Part shown: positions 42,179 to 52,192 of the stretch, piece after piece | Numbering within the stretch: the first letter of the stretch is position 1 | Layout of the letters: the number at the start of each line of letters is the position of its first letter | NCBI RefSeq assembly: GCF_008119785.1 | Contig: NZ_VSFA01000025.1 | Coordinates: 1 to 64,000, forward strand | Reading direction: 5' to 3' | DNA from: Micromonospora sp. MP36 | GTDB taxonomy: Bacteria; Actinomycetota; Actinomycetes; Mycobacteriales; Micromonosporaceae | Length of the DNA stretch: 64,000 nt | The notes under the pieces: generated by a model | What the model saw: only the letters and a program-made list of their open reading frames with translations | Database searches by the model: none | What the model was told of the DNA's origin: nothing | Program-made: the position numbers and the translations under genes

Positions 42179-42184
42179 GGTTGG

Positions 42185-43174
42185 GTGACTGAGGCTGAGA
42201 CGACTCTCCGGACCGGCAAGCGCGTGCTCCTGGCCAAGCCCCGCGGCTACTGCGCGGGCGTGGATCGGGCGGTGCAGACCGTCGAGGAGGCGTTGCGGCT
42301 CTACGGCGCCCCGATCTACGTCCGCAAGCAGATCGTGCACAACAAGCACGTGGTGCAGACCCTGGAGGCCAAGGGCGCGATCTTCGTGGAGGAGAACGAG
42401 GAAGTGCCGGAGGGCGCCACCGTCATCTTCTCCGCGCACGGCGTCGCGCCCGAGGTGTACGAGCAGGCGAAGGCGCGCTCGCTCAAGGCGATCGACGCGA
42501 CCTGCCCGCTGGTCACCAAGGTGCACCAGGAGGCCCGGCGGTTCGCGGCCGAGGACTACGACATCCTGCTGATCGGCCACGAGGGGCACGAGGAGGTCAT
42601 CGGCACCGCCGGTGAGGCCCCCGCGCACATCCAGTTGGTCGACGGCCCGGACGGCGTCGACAAGGTCACCGTGCGCGACCCCGGCAAGGTCGTCTGGCTC
42701 TCCCAGACCACCCTCTCCGTCGACGAGACCCTGGAGACGGTGGCCCGGCTCAAGCAGAAGCTGCCGCTGCTCCAGTCGCCGCCCAGCGACGACATCTGCT
42801 ACGCCACCTCCAACCGGCAGCACGTGGTGAAGGAGATCGCCCCGGACTGCGACGTGGTGATCGTGGTGGGCTCGCGCAACTCCTCCAACTCGGTACGCCT
42901 GGTCGAGGTGGCCCTGGACGCCGGCGCCCGGGCCGGGCACCTGGTCGACTTCGCCCACGAGATCGACGACGCCTGGCTGACCGACGCGCGTACGGTCGGC
43001 GTCACCTCGGGTGCCAGCGTGCCGGACGAGCTGGTTCAGCAGGTGCTCGCGCGCCTGGCCGAGCGGGGCTTCACCGACGTGGAGGAGGTCACCACCGCCA
43101 ACGAGCGGCTGACCTTCTCGCTGCCGCAGGAGCTCAAGCGCGACCTGAAGGCCGCCGCGGCCGCTCGCGGCTGA
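42185..43174 (+). CDS. ispH: 4-Hydroxy-3-methylbut-2-enyl diphosphate reductase
   Basis: A 329-residue iron-sulfur enzyme, last step of the MEP pathway, releasing IPP and DMAPP. The three cluster cysteines are Cys23 (GYCAGV), Cys107 (DATCPLV) and Cys205 (DDICYATSNRQ); His52 and His85 and the GHEGHEEVIGT motif bind diphosphate. The product feeds the prenyltransferase and reductase elsewhere in the window. An apparent N-terminal extension runs through palindrome C and is rejected. Confidence 0.97.
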   Translation: MTEAETTLRTGKRVLLAKPRGYCAGVDRAVQTVEEALRLYGAPIYVRKQIVHNKHVVQTLEAKGAIFVEENEEVPEGATVIFSAHGVAPEVYEQAKARSLKAIDATCPLVTKVHQEARRFAAEDYDILLIGHEGHEEVIGTAGEAPAHIQLVDGPDGVDKVTVRDPGKVVWLSQTTLSVDETLETVARLKQKLPLLQSPPSDDICYATSNRQHVVKEIAPDCDVVIVVGSRNSSNSVRLVEVALDAGARAGHLVDFAHEIDDAWLTDARTVGVTSGASVPDELVQQVLARLAERGFTDVEEVTTANERLTFSLPQELKRDLKAAAAARG

Positions 43175-43215
43175 CCCGGCGGAACGGATCGGCCGCCCGG
43201 TACGTCCAACCGCTC

Positions 43216-43611
43216 ATGAAGACTCCTCGGACGGCGATCGTCGCCCTGCTCGCCGGCGCCGCGCTCACCGCCTGCGCCGGCCCGGGCGCCGAGACTGCCG
43301 GCCCCGGCCCGACGGGAGCCGCCCCGGTGACCAGCACGCCCAGCCCCGACCCCAGCGTCAGCCCGACCGACCCGACACCGCCCACCAAGGGCGGGCCGTC
43401 GAGCGCCGGCACCACCACGCTCACCGGCACGGTGCAGGCCGGGGTGGAGCCGAACTGCCTGCTGCTCGACGGAAACCTGCTGGTCGGCGGCCCGCGTGAC
43501 GTGCTGAAGGCCGGTGCCCGGGTCACCGTCACCGGCCACGCCCAGCCCGGCATGATGACCACCTGCCAGCAGGGCACCCCCTTCGTCGTCGAGACCGCCA
43601 AACCCGCCTGA
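43216..43611 (+). CDS. Small lipoprotein, unknown function
   Basis: A 131-residue protein with signal peptide and lipobox (ALTAC), a 45-residue Pro/Ser/Thr linker, and a small beta-rich C-terminal domain (TLTGTVQAGVEPNCLLLDG ... GARVTVTGHAQ) with two cysteines. The family is not recognised with confidence. Confidence 0.7.
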   Translation: MKTPRTAIVALLAGAALTACAGPGAETAGPGPTGAAPVTSTPSPDPSVSPTDPTPPTKGGPSSAGTTTLTGTVQAGVEPNCLLLDGNLLVGGPRDVLKAGARVTVTGHAQPGMMTTCQQGTPFVVETAKPA

Positions 43612-43623
43612 CCCGCGGAAAGC

Positions 43624-43660
43624 GAGGAGCCCCGCCCCCTGGTCGGGGGCGGGGCTCCTC
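43624..43660. terminator. Strong bidirectional terminator
   Basis: GAGGAGCCCCGCCCCC (43624-43639) pairs with GGGGGCGGGGCTCCTC (43645-43660), followed by GGGTTTG. It separates the lipoprotein from the convergent subtilase gene. Confidence 0.85.
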
Positions 43661-43672
43661 GGGTTTGATGGG

Positions 43673-46600
43673 TCAGTTGACCGTGCCGATGGCCACCGAG
43701 CCGCGGCCGACGACCGCGCCCTCGGTGGTGGTGACGGCCAGGTCGCCGAAGAGCTCCCGGCCGGCGGCCGGGGTGGCCAGGGCGGTCACCGTACCGGTCA
43801 GGGTCGCGGTGGCGCCGTTGGCCAGGGTCAGCGGCGTGGCCGGGGCGGAGACGTTACCCAGCGACGCCGAGGCGAACGAGTCCCGGTAGTCGTAGGCGGT
43901 GCTGCCGCCGGCGCCGTCCACCGCGTACCCGTCGATCCGCACCCGGTAGGTGCCGGGAGCCGGGTTCCGCAGGGTCACCGCCTCCTCCGAGTCACCGTCG
44001 GCCGAGCGGCCGACCTCGGTGGTGCCGAGGAAGACGTACAGGTCGAGGTCGGTGCTGGGGTTGGCCGGGTTGCCGATCCGGGCGGTGAAGCTGGACACGC
44101 CGGCCGGGATGTCGACCGTGTACTCCTGGACGGTGCCCTCGGTGATGGTCGGCCGCTCGGCGCGCACGCTGGAGAGCGGGCCACCCACACCGGTCACCTG
44201 GACCGGACCAAAGGTGTTGGTCAGGCCCCAGCTCACCTCGGTGGGCGCGCCAGCGGTGACGGACGGCAGTTCGACGACGCCCGGCTCGACCTTGACGCCC
44301 TGCACCCGCGCCTGCAGCTGGAACGGGTTGTCCAGCGTCGGCGAGGTACGCCGGGCCTCCACCTCGATCTCCCAGACGCCCGGGATCGGGTTCTGGTAGT
44401 CCCGCTCCTGCGGCTTGCAGGCGGCGGCGTCGGAGAAGTTGGTGTAGCAGGCCGTGCTCGCGGTGCTCTCCACCGGCACGCCGTACGGGTTGATGGCGAT
44501 GAACCGGGTCTGCGAGCCGGTGGCGACGCCGGACAGGTTCACCTGCAGCGCGCCGGCGCCCTGGGGAACCGTCACGTAGTACGAGGTGAACCCGTTGCGC
44601 TCCACGGAGCCCTGGGTGGAGAACGAGTAGGCCGGGGCGCTGACCGTGTTCGAGGCGACCACCACGGTGGAGACCTCGAAGTCGACCACCGGGGTGGCCG
44701 GGTCGTCAACGGTCATGATGGCGCCGTGCGCGCCGGCGGTCATCGGCTTGGCCTTCACCTGGACCGTGACGGTCTTGTTCAGCGGCAGCCAAACGACGGC
44801 CGGCGCGGTGAAGGTGCCGTCGTTGCCGCGGAAGGCGATCTCGTGCCTGATGCTCTTGTTCGGGCCGCTGGTCCGGGTCAGCTTGACCGCGTAGAAGCGG
44901 CCCTCCTTCACCTTCTGGCCACCGCGGTCGGCGGCGCAGCGGTTGTGGATGCCGGTGCCCACGTTCGGGCTCGGCTCGAAGGTGCCGAGCTGCTCGTTGT
45001 ACTTCGCCAGGTTCGCCGACAGCTCGGTGCAGACCGCCGCCGCGGAGGTGTAGGTGCGGGTCGTCACGCCCTGGGCCAGCAGCTTCCACGCGCCCGGCAC
45101 GTTGAACATGCCGTAGCCCTGCGCGTACGTCGGGACGCCCGCGATCGGCTTGGCGGAGGTGTAGATGGCCCGGCGCAGCGCGGCCGGGGTGACCGCCTGG
45201 CCGGTGGCCTTGGCGGCGGAGAGCAGCAGCGCGGCGGCACCGGTGGCCTGCGGGGAGGCCATCGAGGTGCCGTTCAGCATCTGGTAGCCCGGGGGCAGCG
45301 GGTAGCCGGCCTCCGCGACGGGGACGCCGGGCTGCCAGGTCGGCGCGGTCGAGATGGCCGAGCCGGGGGCGGCGATGTTCGGCTTGAACCCGCCGTCCTC
45401 ACGCGGGCCGCGCGAGGAGAAGTTGAACAGCGCGTTGTCCTTGCGGACGACCGAGCCGTAGTTGGCCAGCCAGGTGTCCTTGCTGATGTTGGCGGCGACG
45501 CTGACCACGTTGTCCGCGACCGACGGGTCGCCGACGGTGTTCAGGCCCGGGCCGGAGTTGCCGGCCGAGATGAACATCTGCACGCCGTACGTGGTGATCA
45601 GGGTGTTGTAGAGCTGGGCGCGGGCGTTGGCGCCGTCGTTCAGCGCCGGCAGCCCGCCGATCGACATGTTGATCACGTCGACCTTGCGGTTGACCACCAG
45701 GTCGACCATGCCGGTGGTGAGCGCCGCGTAGGTGCAGCCGCCGCCCCACGAGCAGGCCCGGGCGGAGACCAGCTTGGCGCCCGGGGCCGCGCCGTCGAAG
45801 GCGCTGTTGCCCAGCATGTCGTTGGCGGCGGTGATGCCGGCGACGTGCGTGCCGTGGGTGCTCTCGATGATGCCGATGTTGACGTAGTCGACCAGGCCGG
45901 GGCCGCCGACCGGAGTGGTGTCGACGTTGCGACGGTACTCGACCACGAACGGGATCTGTTCCCGTACCGCGGTGGGCGGGTTGTCCGTGCCGAAGTGGCC
46001 GACCTGGAACTTCTCCTTGTACGGCCGCATCAGCTCGTCGTCGGTGAAGTCGTTGTTCTGGTTGGCGTCCACCCAGATGTTGCCGGTGGCCTGGTCGTAC
46101 AGGATGCCCCAGAAGTCGGTCTTGTCACCGTCGCGGTTCACGTCGCCGCCGGCGTCGCTGGCGGCGGTGATGTTCTCCCGGAAGACGTTGAACTTGTACG
46201 TGCCGGCCGGCGCCTTCCAGGTGCCGAGCGAGGTGGTGAACGACGGGCCGCTCACCTCGGTGATCATCGCGCGCCAGGAGGCGTCCTCGAACGGGTCGGT
46301 CGCGGTGACCCAGTCGACGATTTTGCGCTCGCCGGTGGTGGTCTTCTGGAGCGCCGGCTGGTCCAGGTCCACACCGGAGTCCATGATGCCGATGGTGACG
46401 CCGCGGCCGTCCCAGGTCGGGTGTGCGGCCTTGAAGGCCTCCGCGCCGGTCTCGTTGGTCGGCATGTACGGGTTGACGGCACCGGTGTCCGCGCCCGGGC
46501 CGGCCAGCGTCTCGCCCTGCTTGGCGATCTTCGCGCCGGCCGGGGCGGCCTCGGGGGTCGGGTCGGGCAGCTTGATGGTCTCGTCGAGGTCGACCGCCGA

Positions 46601-46975
46601 GACACCCGGCAGCGTGGCGGCCTTGAGGACCTTCCCGGTGGGGACCTTGGCCAGCAGGAAGCCGACCTGGTCGTACCGCTGGGTGACCGCGGCGCCGAGG
46701 CCCTTGAGCCCGTCGGCGACCTTCTTGGCCGAGCCCTGCTTGGCAGCGATGATCAGGGTGACGGTGGGGGCGTGCTTCGCCTCCGCCTCGTCGAGAAGCT
46801 TGGCGTCGTGCGCACCGAGCGTCTCAGCGGCGGTCGGCTGGGCGGCGTCGGGAGCGGCGGCGGGCGCGGCGCTCGCGGTGGCGGCACCACTCCCGATGGT
46901 CATGGCGCCGGCCGCCAGGACCGAGGCGAAGAGCGCGGCGGAGGTGCGCCGGCTCCGGTTGCGGGGTTGACTCAC
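43673..46975 (-). CDS. Large secreted subtilisin-like serine protease (S8)
   Basis: A 1100-residue secreted protease. A signal peptide (1-37) is followed by an inhibitor_I9-like propeptide (TVTLIIAAKQGSAKKVADGLKGLG) and a catalytic domain with Asp in IGIMDSGVD, His in STHGTHVAG, oxyanion Asn in ISAGNSGPG and Ser in NGTSMASPQATG. A large insertion lies between Asp and His. About 450 C-terminal residues form beta-rich domains ending in a pre-peptidase-like domain. All triad residues are intact, in contrast to the mycosin gene. GTG 46975 has GGAGGAAG upstream. Confidence 0.93.
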   Translation of the reverse strand: MSQPRNRSRRTSAALFASVLAAGAMTIGSGAATASAAPAAAPDAAQPTAAETLGAHDAKLLDEAEAKHAPTVTLIIAAKQGSAKKVADGLKGLGAAVTQRYDQVGFLLAKVPTGKVLKAATLPGVSAVDLDETIKLPDPTPEAAPAGAKIAKQGETLAGPGADTGAVNPYMPTNETGAEAFKAAHPTWDGRGVTIGIMDSGVDLDQPALQKTTTGERKIVDWVTATDPFEDASWRAMITEVSGPSFTTSLGTWKAPAGTYKFNVFRENITAASDAGGDVNRDGDKTDFWGILYDQATGNIWVDANQNNDFTDDELMRPYKEKFQVGHFGTDNPPTAVREQIPFVVEYRRNVDTTPVGGPGLVDYVNIGIIESTHGTHVAGITAANDMLGNSAFDGAAPGAKLVSARACSWGGGCTYAALTTGMVDLVVNRKVDVINMSIGGLPALNDGANARAQLYNTLITTYGVQMFISAGNSGPGLNTVGDPSVADNVVSVAANISKDTWLANYGSVVRKDNALFNFSSRGPREDGGFKPNIAAPGSAISTAPTWQPGVPVAEAGYPLPPGYQMLNGTSMASPQATGAAALLLSAAKATGQAVTPAALRRAIYTSAKPIAGVPTYAQGYGMFNVPGAWKLLAQGVTTRTYTSAAAVCTELSANLAKYNEQLGTFEPSPNVGTGIHNRCAADRGGQKVKEGRFYAVKLTRTSGPNKSIRHEIAFRGNDGTFTAPAVVWLPLNKTVTVQVKAKPMTAGAHGAIMTVDDPATPVVDFEVSTVVVASNTVSAPAYSFSTQGSVERNGFTSYYVTVPQGAGALQVNLSGVATGSQTRFIAINPYGVPVESTASTACYTNFSDAAACKPQERDYQNPIPGVWEIEVEARRTSPTLDNPFQLQARVQGVKVEPGVVELPSVTAGAPTEVSWGLTNTFGPVQVTGVGGPLSSVRAERPTITEGTVQEYTVDIPAGVSSFTARIGNPANPSTDLDLYVFLGTTEVGRSADGDSEEAVTLRNPAPGTYRVRIDGYAVDGAGGSTAYDYRDSFASASLGNVSAPATPLTLANGATATLTGTVTALATPAAGRELFGDLAVTTTEGAVVGRGSVAIGTVN

Positions 46976-47117
46976 GTTCTCTTCCTCCAGAGAACAGGGC
47001 CCTTCAGGAACAGGGCACAGGTAACCGAGATCCTTCGGGGTGGGCCGTGCCGGTGTCACTAGCGCGAGGTCGGTTGTGATCAGTCCGTGACACGGATCGG
47101 TCGTGGTCGTCGCCCGG

Positions 47118-48305
47118 TCAGTCCTCGATGTCCCGTCCGGCCGATGTGGACGCCGGGCCGGTGCCGGGCGACAGCAGCTCCGGCGCCTGCGGCTGGCGGG
47201 GCGCCACCTCGACCTGGGGCGGAGCGGTCAACGCCTGGTCGGAGACGCCCAGCTCGGCCAGCTTGCGGGCGCTGACCAGCACCCGCGCCTCCAGCGAACC
47301 CACCGCCCGGTTGTACGCGGTCACCGCCCCGCCCAGCGAGGTGCCCAGCTTGCCCACGTGGTCGCCCAGGGTGGACAGTCGCCCGTACAGCTCGCGGGCC
47401 AGCGAGTGCACCGTGGCGGCGTTGCGGGCCAGGGCCTCCTGCCGCCACGAGTAGGCCACGGTGCGCAGCAGCGCCACCAGGGTGGCCGGCGTGGCCAGCA
47501 CCACGTTGCGGGCGAACGCGTGCTCCAGCAGCGTCGGGTCGCGCTGCAACGCCACGTCGAGGAACGGGTCCGCCGGCACGAAGAGCACCACGAACTCGGG
47601 CGACTGGTCGAACGCGGCCCAGTAGGACTTGGCGGCCAGGGAGTCCACGTGCGCCCGCAGGTGCCGGGCGTGCGCGTCGAGGTGGGTGTCCCGCCCCCGC
47701 TCGTCGCGTGCCTCCATGGCGGTCAGGTACGCGTCGAAGGGCGCCTTGGCGTCGACCACCACCGTCCGGCCGCCGTGCAGCCGGACCACCAGGTCGGGGC
47801 GTACCCCCTGGTGGTCGGTGGCGGCGGTGACCTGCTCGGAGAAGTCGCAGTGCTCCAGCATCCCGGCCGCCTCGACGATCCGGCGGAGCTGGTGCTCGCC
47901 CCAGCGGCCGCGGACCTGCGGGGCGCGCAGCGCCGCGACGAGCTGCTTGGTCTCGGTGCGCAGCTCCCCGGAGACCGTGCTCATCGCCCGCACCTGCTCG
48001 CGCAGCTCCGCGTACGCGTCGACCCGGTCGTGCTCCAGCTCGGCGACCCGCTGCTCGTAGCGCCGGAGGGTGTCGTGCAGCGGGGCCACCGCCCGCGCCA
48101 CGGCCTCCTGCGACTGGGCGGTCGCCTCGTAGCTGAGCGCCCGCATCGACTGCTCCAGCCGCCCCTCGCCCTCGCGGGTGGCGGCGAGGGTCGCCTCCAG
48201 CCGGGCGATCTGGGTCGCCGAGCGGGACTTGGCGGCCAGCCAGCCCACCGCGCCGCCGGCGGCGAGACAGATGATCACCACGGCCAGCGTTGCGATGCTC
48301 GTCAC
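47118..48305 (-). CDS. rmuC: DNA recombination protein RmuC
   Basis: A 395-residue protein: an N-terminal membrane helix (TLAVVIICLAAGGAVGWLAA), a coiled coil (about 35-125), and the RmuC core (GRWGEHQLRRIVEAAGML, VVDAKAPFDAYL, VLFVPADPFLDVAL, NVVLATPATLVALLRTVAYSW). RmuC limits inversions at short repeats and has a nuclease-like fold. The GTG 48305 start directly follows GGAGG, which is tight; no better start is seen. Confidence 0.9.
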   Translation of the reverse strand: MTSIATLAVVIICLAAGGAVGWLAAKSRSATQIARLEATLAATREGEGRLEQSMRALSYEATAQSQEAVARAVAPLHDTLRRYEQRVAELEHDRVDAYAELREQVRAMSTVSGELRTETKQLVAALRAPQVRGRWGEHQLRRIVEAAGMLEHCDFSEQVTAATDHQGVRPDLVVRLHGGRTVVVDAKAPFDAYLTAMEARDERGRDTHLDAHARHLRAHVDSLAAKSYWAAFDQSPEFVVLFVPADPFLDVALQRDPTLLEHAFARNVVLATPATLVALLRTVAYSWRQEALARNAATVHSLARELYGRLSTLGDHVGKLGTSLGGAVTAYNRAVGSLEARVLVSARKLAELGVSDQALTAPPQVEVAPRQPQAPELLSPGTGPASTSAGRDIED

Positions 48306-48347
48306 CCTCCGAAGCTTGCCAAACAGGTACGACGTGACCGGCGTGGG

Positions 48348-48353
48348 TACCGT
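48348..48353 (+). promoter_or_regulatory. Leaderless -10 element for the gene at 48360
   Basis: TACCGT lies 6 nt before ATG 48360. Confidence 0.45.
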
Positions 48354-48359
48354 CGAGTC

Positions 48360-49211
48360 ATGAGAGTTGCGCTGTGGTTCGTCCTGGTGCTGATGCTCGG
48401 AGGTGCCCTGGTGTTCTGGCGGTGGGGGAGCAGGTCGCGCAGGGCCACCGAGCTGGCCGACGCCCGGGCCGAGGCGCAGCGCTGGTACGAGCGGCTCGGC
48501 GGGCAGCTGATGAACCTGCACGGCGACGCCCCGGCGGTACGCCAGGCGCTGGCCGACGCGGGCGAGCGGTACAACGCGGCCGGCTCCCAGTTGGAGCAGG
48601 CGCGCACCCCGCACCAGTTCGCGCTGGCCCGGGAGACCGCGCTGGAGGGGCTGGCGTACATCCGGGCGGCGCGGACCGCGCTGGGCATCGACCCGGGGCC
48701 GGAGCTGCCGCCGCTGGCCGCCGCCCGGGGCGCCGGGGTGCTCACCAAGGAGCGCGAGGTCAACGTGCAGGGGCAGACCTACCGGGCCGGCCCGCAGCCG
48801 GGCAACCACACCCCCTACTACTACCCGGGCGGCAACTGGCAGGGGCGGCGGGTGCCCGCCGGCTGGTACTCGACGCCGTGGTGGAAGACCGCGCTCGGCG
48901 CCGGGGCCGGGGTGATCGGCGGCATGCTGATCGCCGACGCCCTCTTCTCACCCGCCTTCGCCGACCCTGGTTACGGCTACGAGGCCGGCTACCAGGAGGG
49001 CTTCCAGGACGGCTTCGGCGACGGCCAGGACTACGGCGACCAGGGTAACGACTTCGGCGGCGACCAGTTCGGCGGCGACCAGTTCACCGGCGGTCAGGGC
49101 GGTGGCGACTTCTCCGGCGGAGACTATTCCGCCGGGGGCGACTACGGCGGCTTCGGTGACTTCGGCGGCGGGGACTTCGGTGGGGGCGACTTCGGCGGCG
49201 GCGACTGGTGA
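48360..49211 (+). CDS. Membrane protein with Gly/Asp-rich tail, unknown function
   Basis: A 283-residue protein: an N-terminal helix (WFVLVLMLGGALVFW), a helical domain (about 30-110), a second hydrophobic segment (WKTALGAGAGVIGGMLIADALF), then a tail of repeated GGDF/GGGDF units ending in GGGDW. The aromatic-Gly tail may be flexible or phase-separating. The fold resembles no family I can name. Confidence 0.7.
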   Translation: MRVALWFVLVLMLGGALVFWRWGSRSRRATELADARAEAQRWYERLGGQLMNLHGDAPAVRQALADAGERYNAAGSQLEQARTPHQFALARETALEGLAYIRAARTALGIDPGPELPPLAAARGAGVLTKEREVNVQGQTYRAGPQPGNHTPYYYPGGNWQGRRVPAGWYSTPWWKTALGAGAGVIGGMLIADALFSPAFADPGYGYEAGYQEGFQDGFGDGQDYGDQGNDFGGDQFGGDQFTGGQGGGDFSGGDYSAGGDYGGFGDFGGGDFGGGDFGGGDW

Positions 49212-49232
49212 CCGGCCGCTGAGCGCAGCACG

Positions 49233-49269
49233 GCAACGAGCCCCGGTCGGCGTGACCGGGGCCCGTTGC
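49233..49269. terminator. Bidirectional terminator
   Basis: The 16-nt arms 49233-49248 and 49254-49269 pair with one mismatch. It lies between the convergent Gly-rich protein gene and ppc. Confidence 0.75.
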
Positions 49270-49282
49270 GGTCCGACGTCGG

Positions 49283-52069
49283 TCAGCCGGTGTTGCGCAT
49301 GCCGGCGGCGATGCCGTTGACCGTGGTCAGCAGCGCCCGCTCCAGCGCCGTACCGTCGTTGGGGGCGCGGCGGCCGCCGGGCGCGGTCGCCACCGCGCGG
49401 CCCGCGGCGCCGGAGTCCCGGTACTGCCGCAGCAGCGCCACCTGGAGGTGATGCAGCGGCTCGAGGTAGGTGTCGCGCACCGCCAGCGTCCGCTGGAGGA
49501 CGGGCGAGTTCTCCAGCAGGGCCGGCGAGGCGGTGACCGCCAGCACCTCCTGCTTGGTCAGCTCGTACTCCTGCTCGATCTTTTCGAAGATCGGGTGCAG
49601 CTTCTTCGGGACCAGGGTCTCGACGTACCGGCGGGCGATGGTGAGGTCGGTCTTGGTCAGCATCATCTCGACGTTCGACAGGAACGTGCGGAAGAAGTGC
49701 CAGTTGCGGTGCATCTCGGCGAGCACGTCCTCCAGACCGGCGGCACGCGCGGCGGCCAGCCCGGACCCGACGCCGAACCAGCCGGGGACGATCTGCCGGG
49801 TCTGCGTCCAGCCGAACACCCATGGGATGGCCCGCAGGCCCGCCAGGCCGGCGCCGGTGTTCGGCCGCTTCGCCGGCCGGGAGCCGATGTTCAGCTGACC
49901 CAGCAGCTCGGTGGGGGTGGAGGCCCAGAAGTACGCGGCCAGGTCCGGGTCCTCGACCAACGACCGGTACGACCGGAACGCCGCCTCGGAGACCACGTCC
50001 ATGGTCGCGTCCCAGCGTTCCAGCATCTCGGCCGGCTGCCGGGGCGCGGTGTGCAGCAGCGTCGCCTGGAGCACCGCGGCCACGGTCAGCTCCAGGTTCT
50101 CCCGGGCCAGCGCGGGCAGCGTGTACTTGTCGGAGATGACCTCGCCCTGCTCGGTCACCTTGATCGCGCCGTCCAGGGTGCCGTACGGCTGGGCCAGGAT
50201 GGCGTCGTGGGTGGGGCCACCGCCCCGGCCGACCGTGCCGCCCCGGCCGTGGAAGAGCCGCAGGTGCACGCCGTGCCGGGCGGCCACGTCGCGCAGCGCC
50301 CGCTGGGCCCGGTGGATGGACCACTGGCTGGTGGTGATGCCGGCCTCCTTGTTGGAGTCGGAGTAGCCCAGCATCACCTCCTGCACGTCGCCCCGGGCCG
50401 CGACCAGCGCCCGGTACGCCGGCAGCGACAGCAGTTCGTCCAGCAGTTCGCCGCCGGCGTTCAGTTCCGCCGGGGTCTCCAGCAGCGGCACGAAGCCGAT
50501 CCGGGCCCGGCCGCTGTGCACGTCGATCAGGCCGGCCTCGCGGGCCAGCACCACCGCGGCGAGCACGTCGTCCACGCCGAGGGTCATCGAGATGATGTAC
50601 GACTCGATCACCTCGGCGCCGAACCGGTCCTGGGCCTCGCGGATCGCCCCGAACACGTCGAACGTCTTCCGGGCGTTCTCGGTGAGCGGCGTGTCGAGGG
50701 TGGAGAGCGGCCGGCGGCCGGCCAGCTCGTCGGCGAGCAGCTTGGTGCGCTCCAGCCGGCTCAGCGACGGGTAGTCGGACACCTCGCCGACCGCCCCGTA
50801 GAGCTGGGCGAGGACCGCGTGGTGCGCCTCGGCGTGCTCACGGACGTCCATGGTGGCCAGGTGCAGCCCGAACGCGGAGACCGTACGGATCGTCGAGGCG
50901 AGCCGGCCCACGGCGGTGAGCTGCCCGGAGTTGCGGGCCAGCGAGGCGCGCAGCAGCTCCAGATCCGCGATCAGCTCGGCGGAGCCGCGGTAGTCCCGCC
51001 CGGGCACGTGCGGGGTGTCGTTGCGCAGCCGCTCCCGGGTGTTGGCCAGCTTCGCCTTCACGCACCGCGCCTTGAGCCGGTAGGGCTCCTCGGCGTTGAC
51101 CCGGCGGAACCGGGGCGCCACCTCGGGCAGCGCGTCCAGGTCGGTGGCGAGGCTGGCGGAGAGGTCCAGCGAGACCGCGCGCAGCCGGCGGGAGACGGAG
51201 ACTTCACTGATGAGCTCGTCCATCGCCTTCTCGGTGGCCTCGATGCCGTGCTCGTGCTGGATCCGCAGCACCTCGCGGGTGACCGTCGGGGTGACGAAGG
51301 GGTTGCCGTCCCGGTCGCCGCCGATCCAGGTGCCGAAGGTGAGCGGGCGGGCGGTCGGCGAGGTCTCCACGCCCAGGGTGCGCAGCGTGTCGGCGAGGTC
51401 GTCGAGGACCTGCGGGGCGGCCTCGGCGTGCAGGTCGCGCAGGTAGTAGATGGCGTTGCGGGCCTCGTCGGTCGGGTCGGGCCGGTCCAGCCGCAGCTCG
51501 TCCGTCTGCCACATCAGGTCCAGCAGCTCGGCCAGGCGCCGGTTGGCCGGGCCCTCGTCGCTGGCCCCGTAGAGGATGGCGTTGGCGGTCTCCGCGTCGA
51601 GTTCGTCGGCGATGGCGCGCAGCTTGGACAGGATCGACCGGCGGGCCGCCTCGGTGGGGTGGGCGGTGAAGACCGGGCGTACCGCGAGCCGGCGGGCCAC
51701 CGCGGCGATCTCCTCGGCCGGGACTCCGCGCTCGGCGATCATCTTGGCCGCCTGGTCCAGCCAGCCGCCGTGCATCGCCCGGCGGCGGCGCAGGTCGCGG
51801 GCCCGGTGCACCTGCTCGGTGATGTTGGCCAGGTGGAAGTAGGTGGAGAAGGCGCGGGCCAGCTTCGTGCCGGTGGTGACGTCCAGGCCGGCGAGGCGCT
51901 GCGCGGCGGCGGGGGCGTCGGAGCGGACCTGCGCGCGGATCTCCTCGACCAGGTCGAGGAGCGGCCGGCCCTCCTGGCGGGCGAGGGTCTGCCCGAGCAG
52001 GGTGCCGAGGCGGCGGATGTCGGCCCGGAGAGCGGCGTCGGGCCCGTCGTGGTCGTGCTGGTCGGTCAC
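49283..52069 (-). CDS. ppc: Phosphoenolpyruvate carboxylase
   Basis: A 928-residue enzyme fixing bicarbonate onto PEP to form oxaloacetate. The catalytic His is in FTAHPTEAARRS, with the flexible loop GRGGTVGRGGGP and the MLGYSDSNKEAG and TWIGGDRDGNPFVTP motifs; the C-terminus ends MRNTG, typical of this family. The start at 52069 has a TAAGGAG Shine-Dalgarno. With pckG in the window, both directions of the PEP/oxaloacetate node are encoded here. Confidence 0.96.
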   Translation of the reverse strand: MTDQHDHDGPDAALRADIRRLGTLLGQTLARQEGRPLLDLVEEIRAQVRSDAPAAAQRLAGLDVTTGTKLARAFSTYFHLANITEQVHRARDLRRRRAMHGGWLDQAAKMIAERGVPAEEIAAVARRLAVRPVFTAHPTEAARRSILSKLRAIADELDAETANAILYGASDEGPANRRLAELLDLMWQTDELRLDRPDPTDEARNAIYYLRDLHAEAAPQVLDDLADTLRTLGVETSPTARPLTFGTWIGGDRDGNPFVTPTVTREVLRIQHEHGIEATEKAMDELISEVSVSRRLRAVSLDLSASLATDLDALPEVAPRFRRVNAEEPYRLKARCVKAKLANTRERLRNDTPHVPGRDYRGSAELIADLELLRASLARNSGQLTAVGRLASTIRTVSAFGLHLATMDVREHAEAHHAVLAQLYGAVGEVSDYPSLSRLERTKLLADELAGRRPLSTLDTPLTENARKTFDVFGAIREAQDRFGAEVIESYIISMTLGVDDVLAAVVLAREAGLIDVHSGRARIGFVPLLETPAELNAGGELLDELLSLPAYRALVAARGDVQEVMLGYSDSNKEAGITTSQWSIHRAQRALRDVAARHGVHLRLFHGRGGTVGRGGGPTHDAILAQPYGTLDGAIKVTEQGEVISDKYTLPALARENLELTVAAVLQATLLHTAPRQPAEMLERWDATMDVVSEAAFRSYRSLVEDPDLAAYFWASTPTELLGQLNIGSRPAKRPNTGAGLAGLRAIPWVFGWTQTRQIVPGWFGVGSGLAAARAAGLEDVLAEMHRNWHFFRTFLSNVEMMLTKTDLTIARRYVETLVPKKLHPIFEKIEQEYELTKQEVLAVTASPALLENSPVLQRTLAVRDTYLEPLHHLQVALLRQYRDSGAAGRAVATAPGGRRAPNDGTALERALLTTVNGIAAGMRNTG

Positions 52070-52192
52070 GGTGCGCTCCTTACGCGAGTACGAAGGACAG
52101 CGCTGTCCGACTCCCTGGATCGTATCCGCGTGGGCCCCGGTGTCAGGAGGGGGACGGGGTGATGATCTGCACTCCGGGACGGATCGACCGGT

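Noticed and set aside
41942..42184. N-terminal extension of IspH
   Set aside because: It would run through the perfect palindrome C and ispH motifs start normally after GTG 42185, which has its own -10 element.
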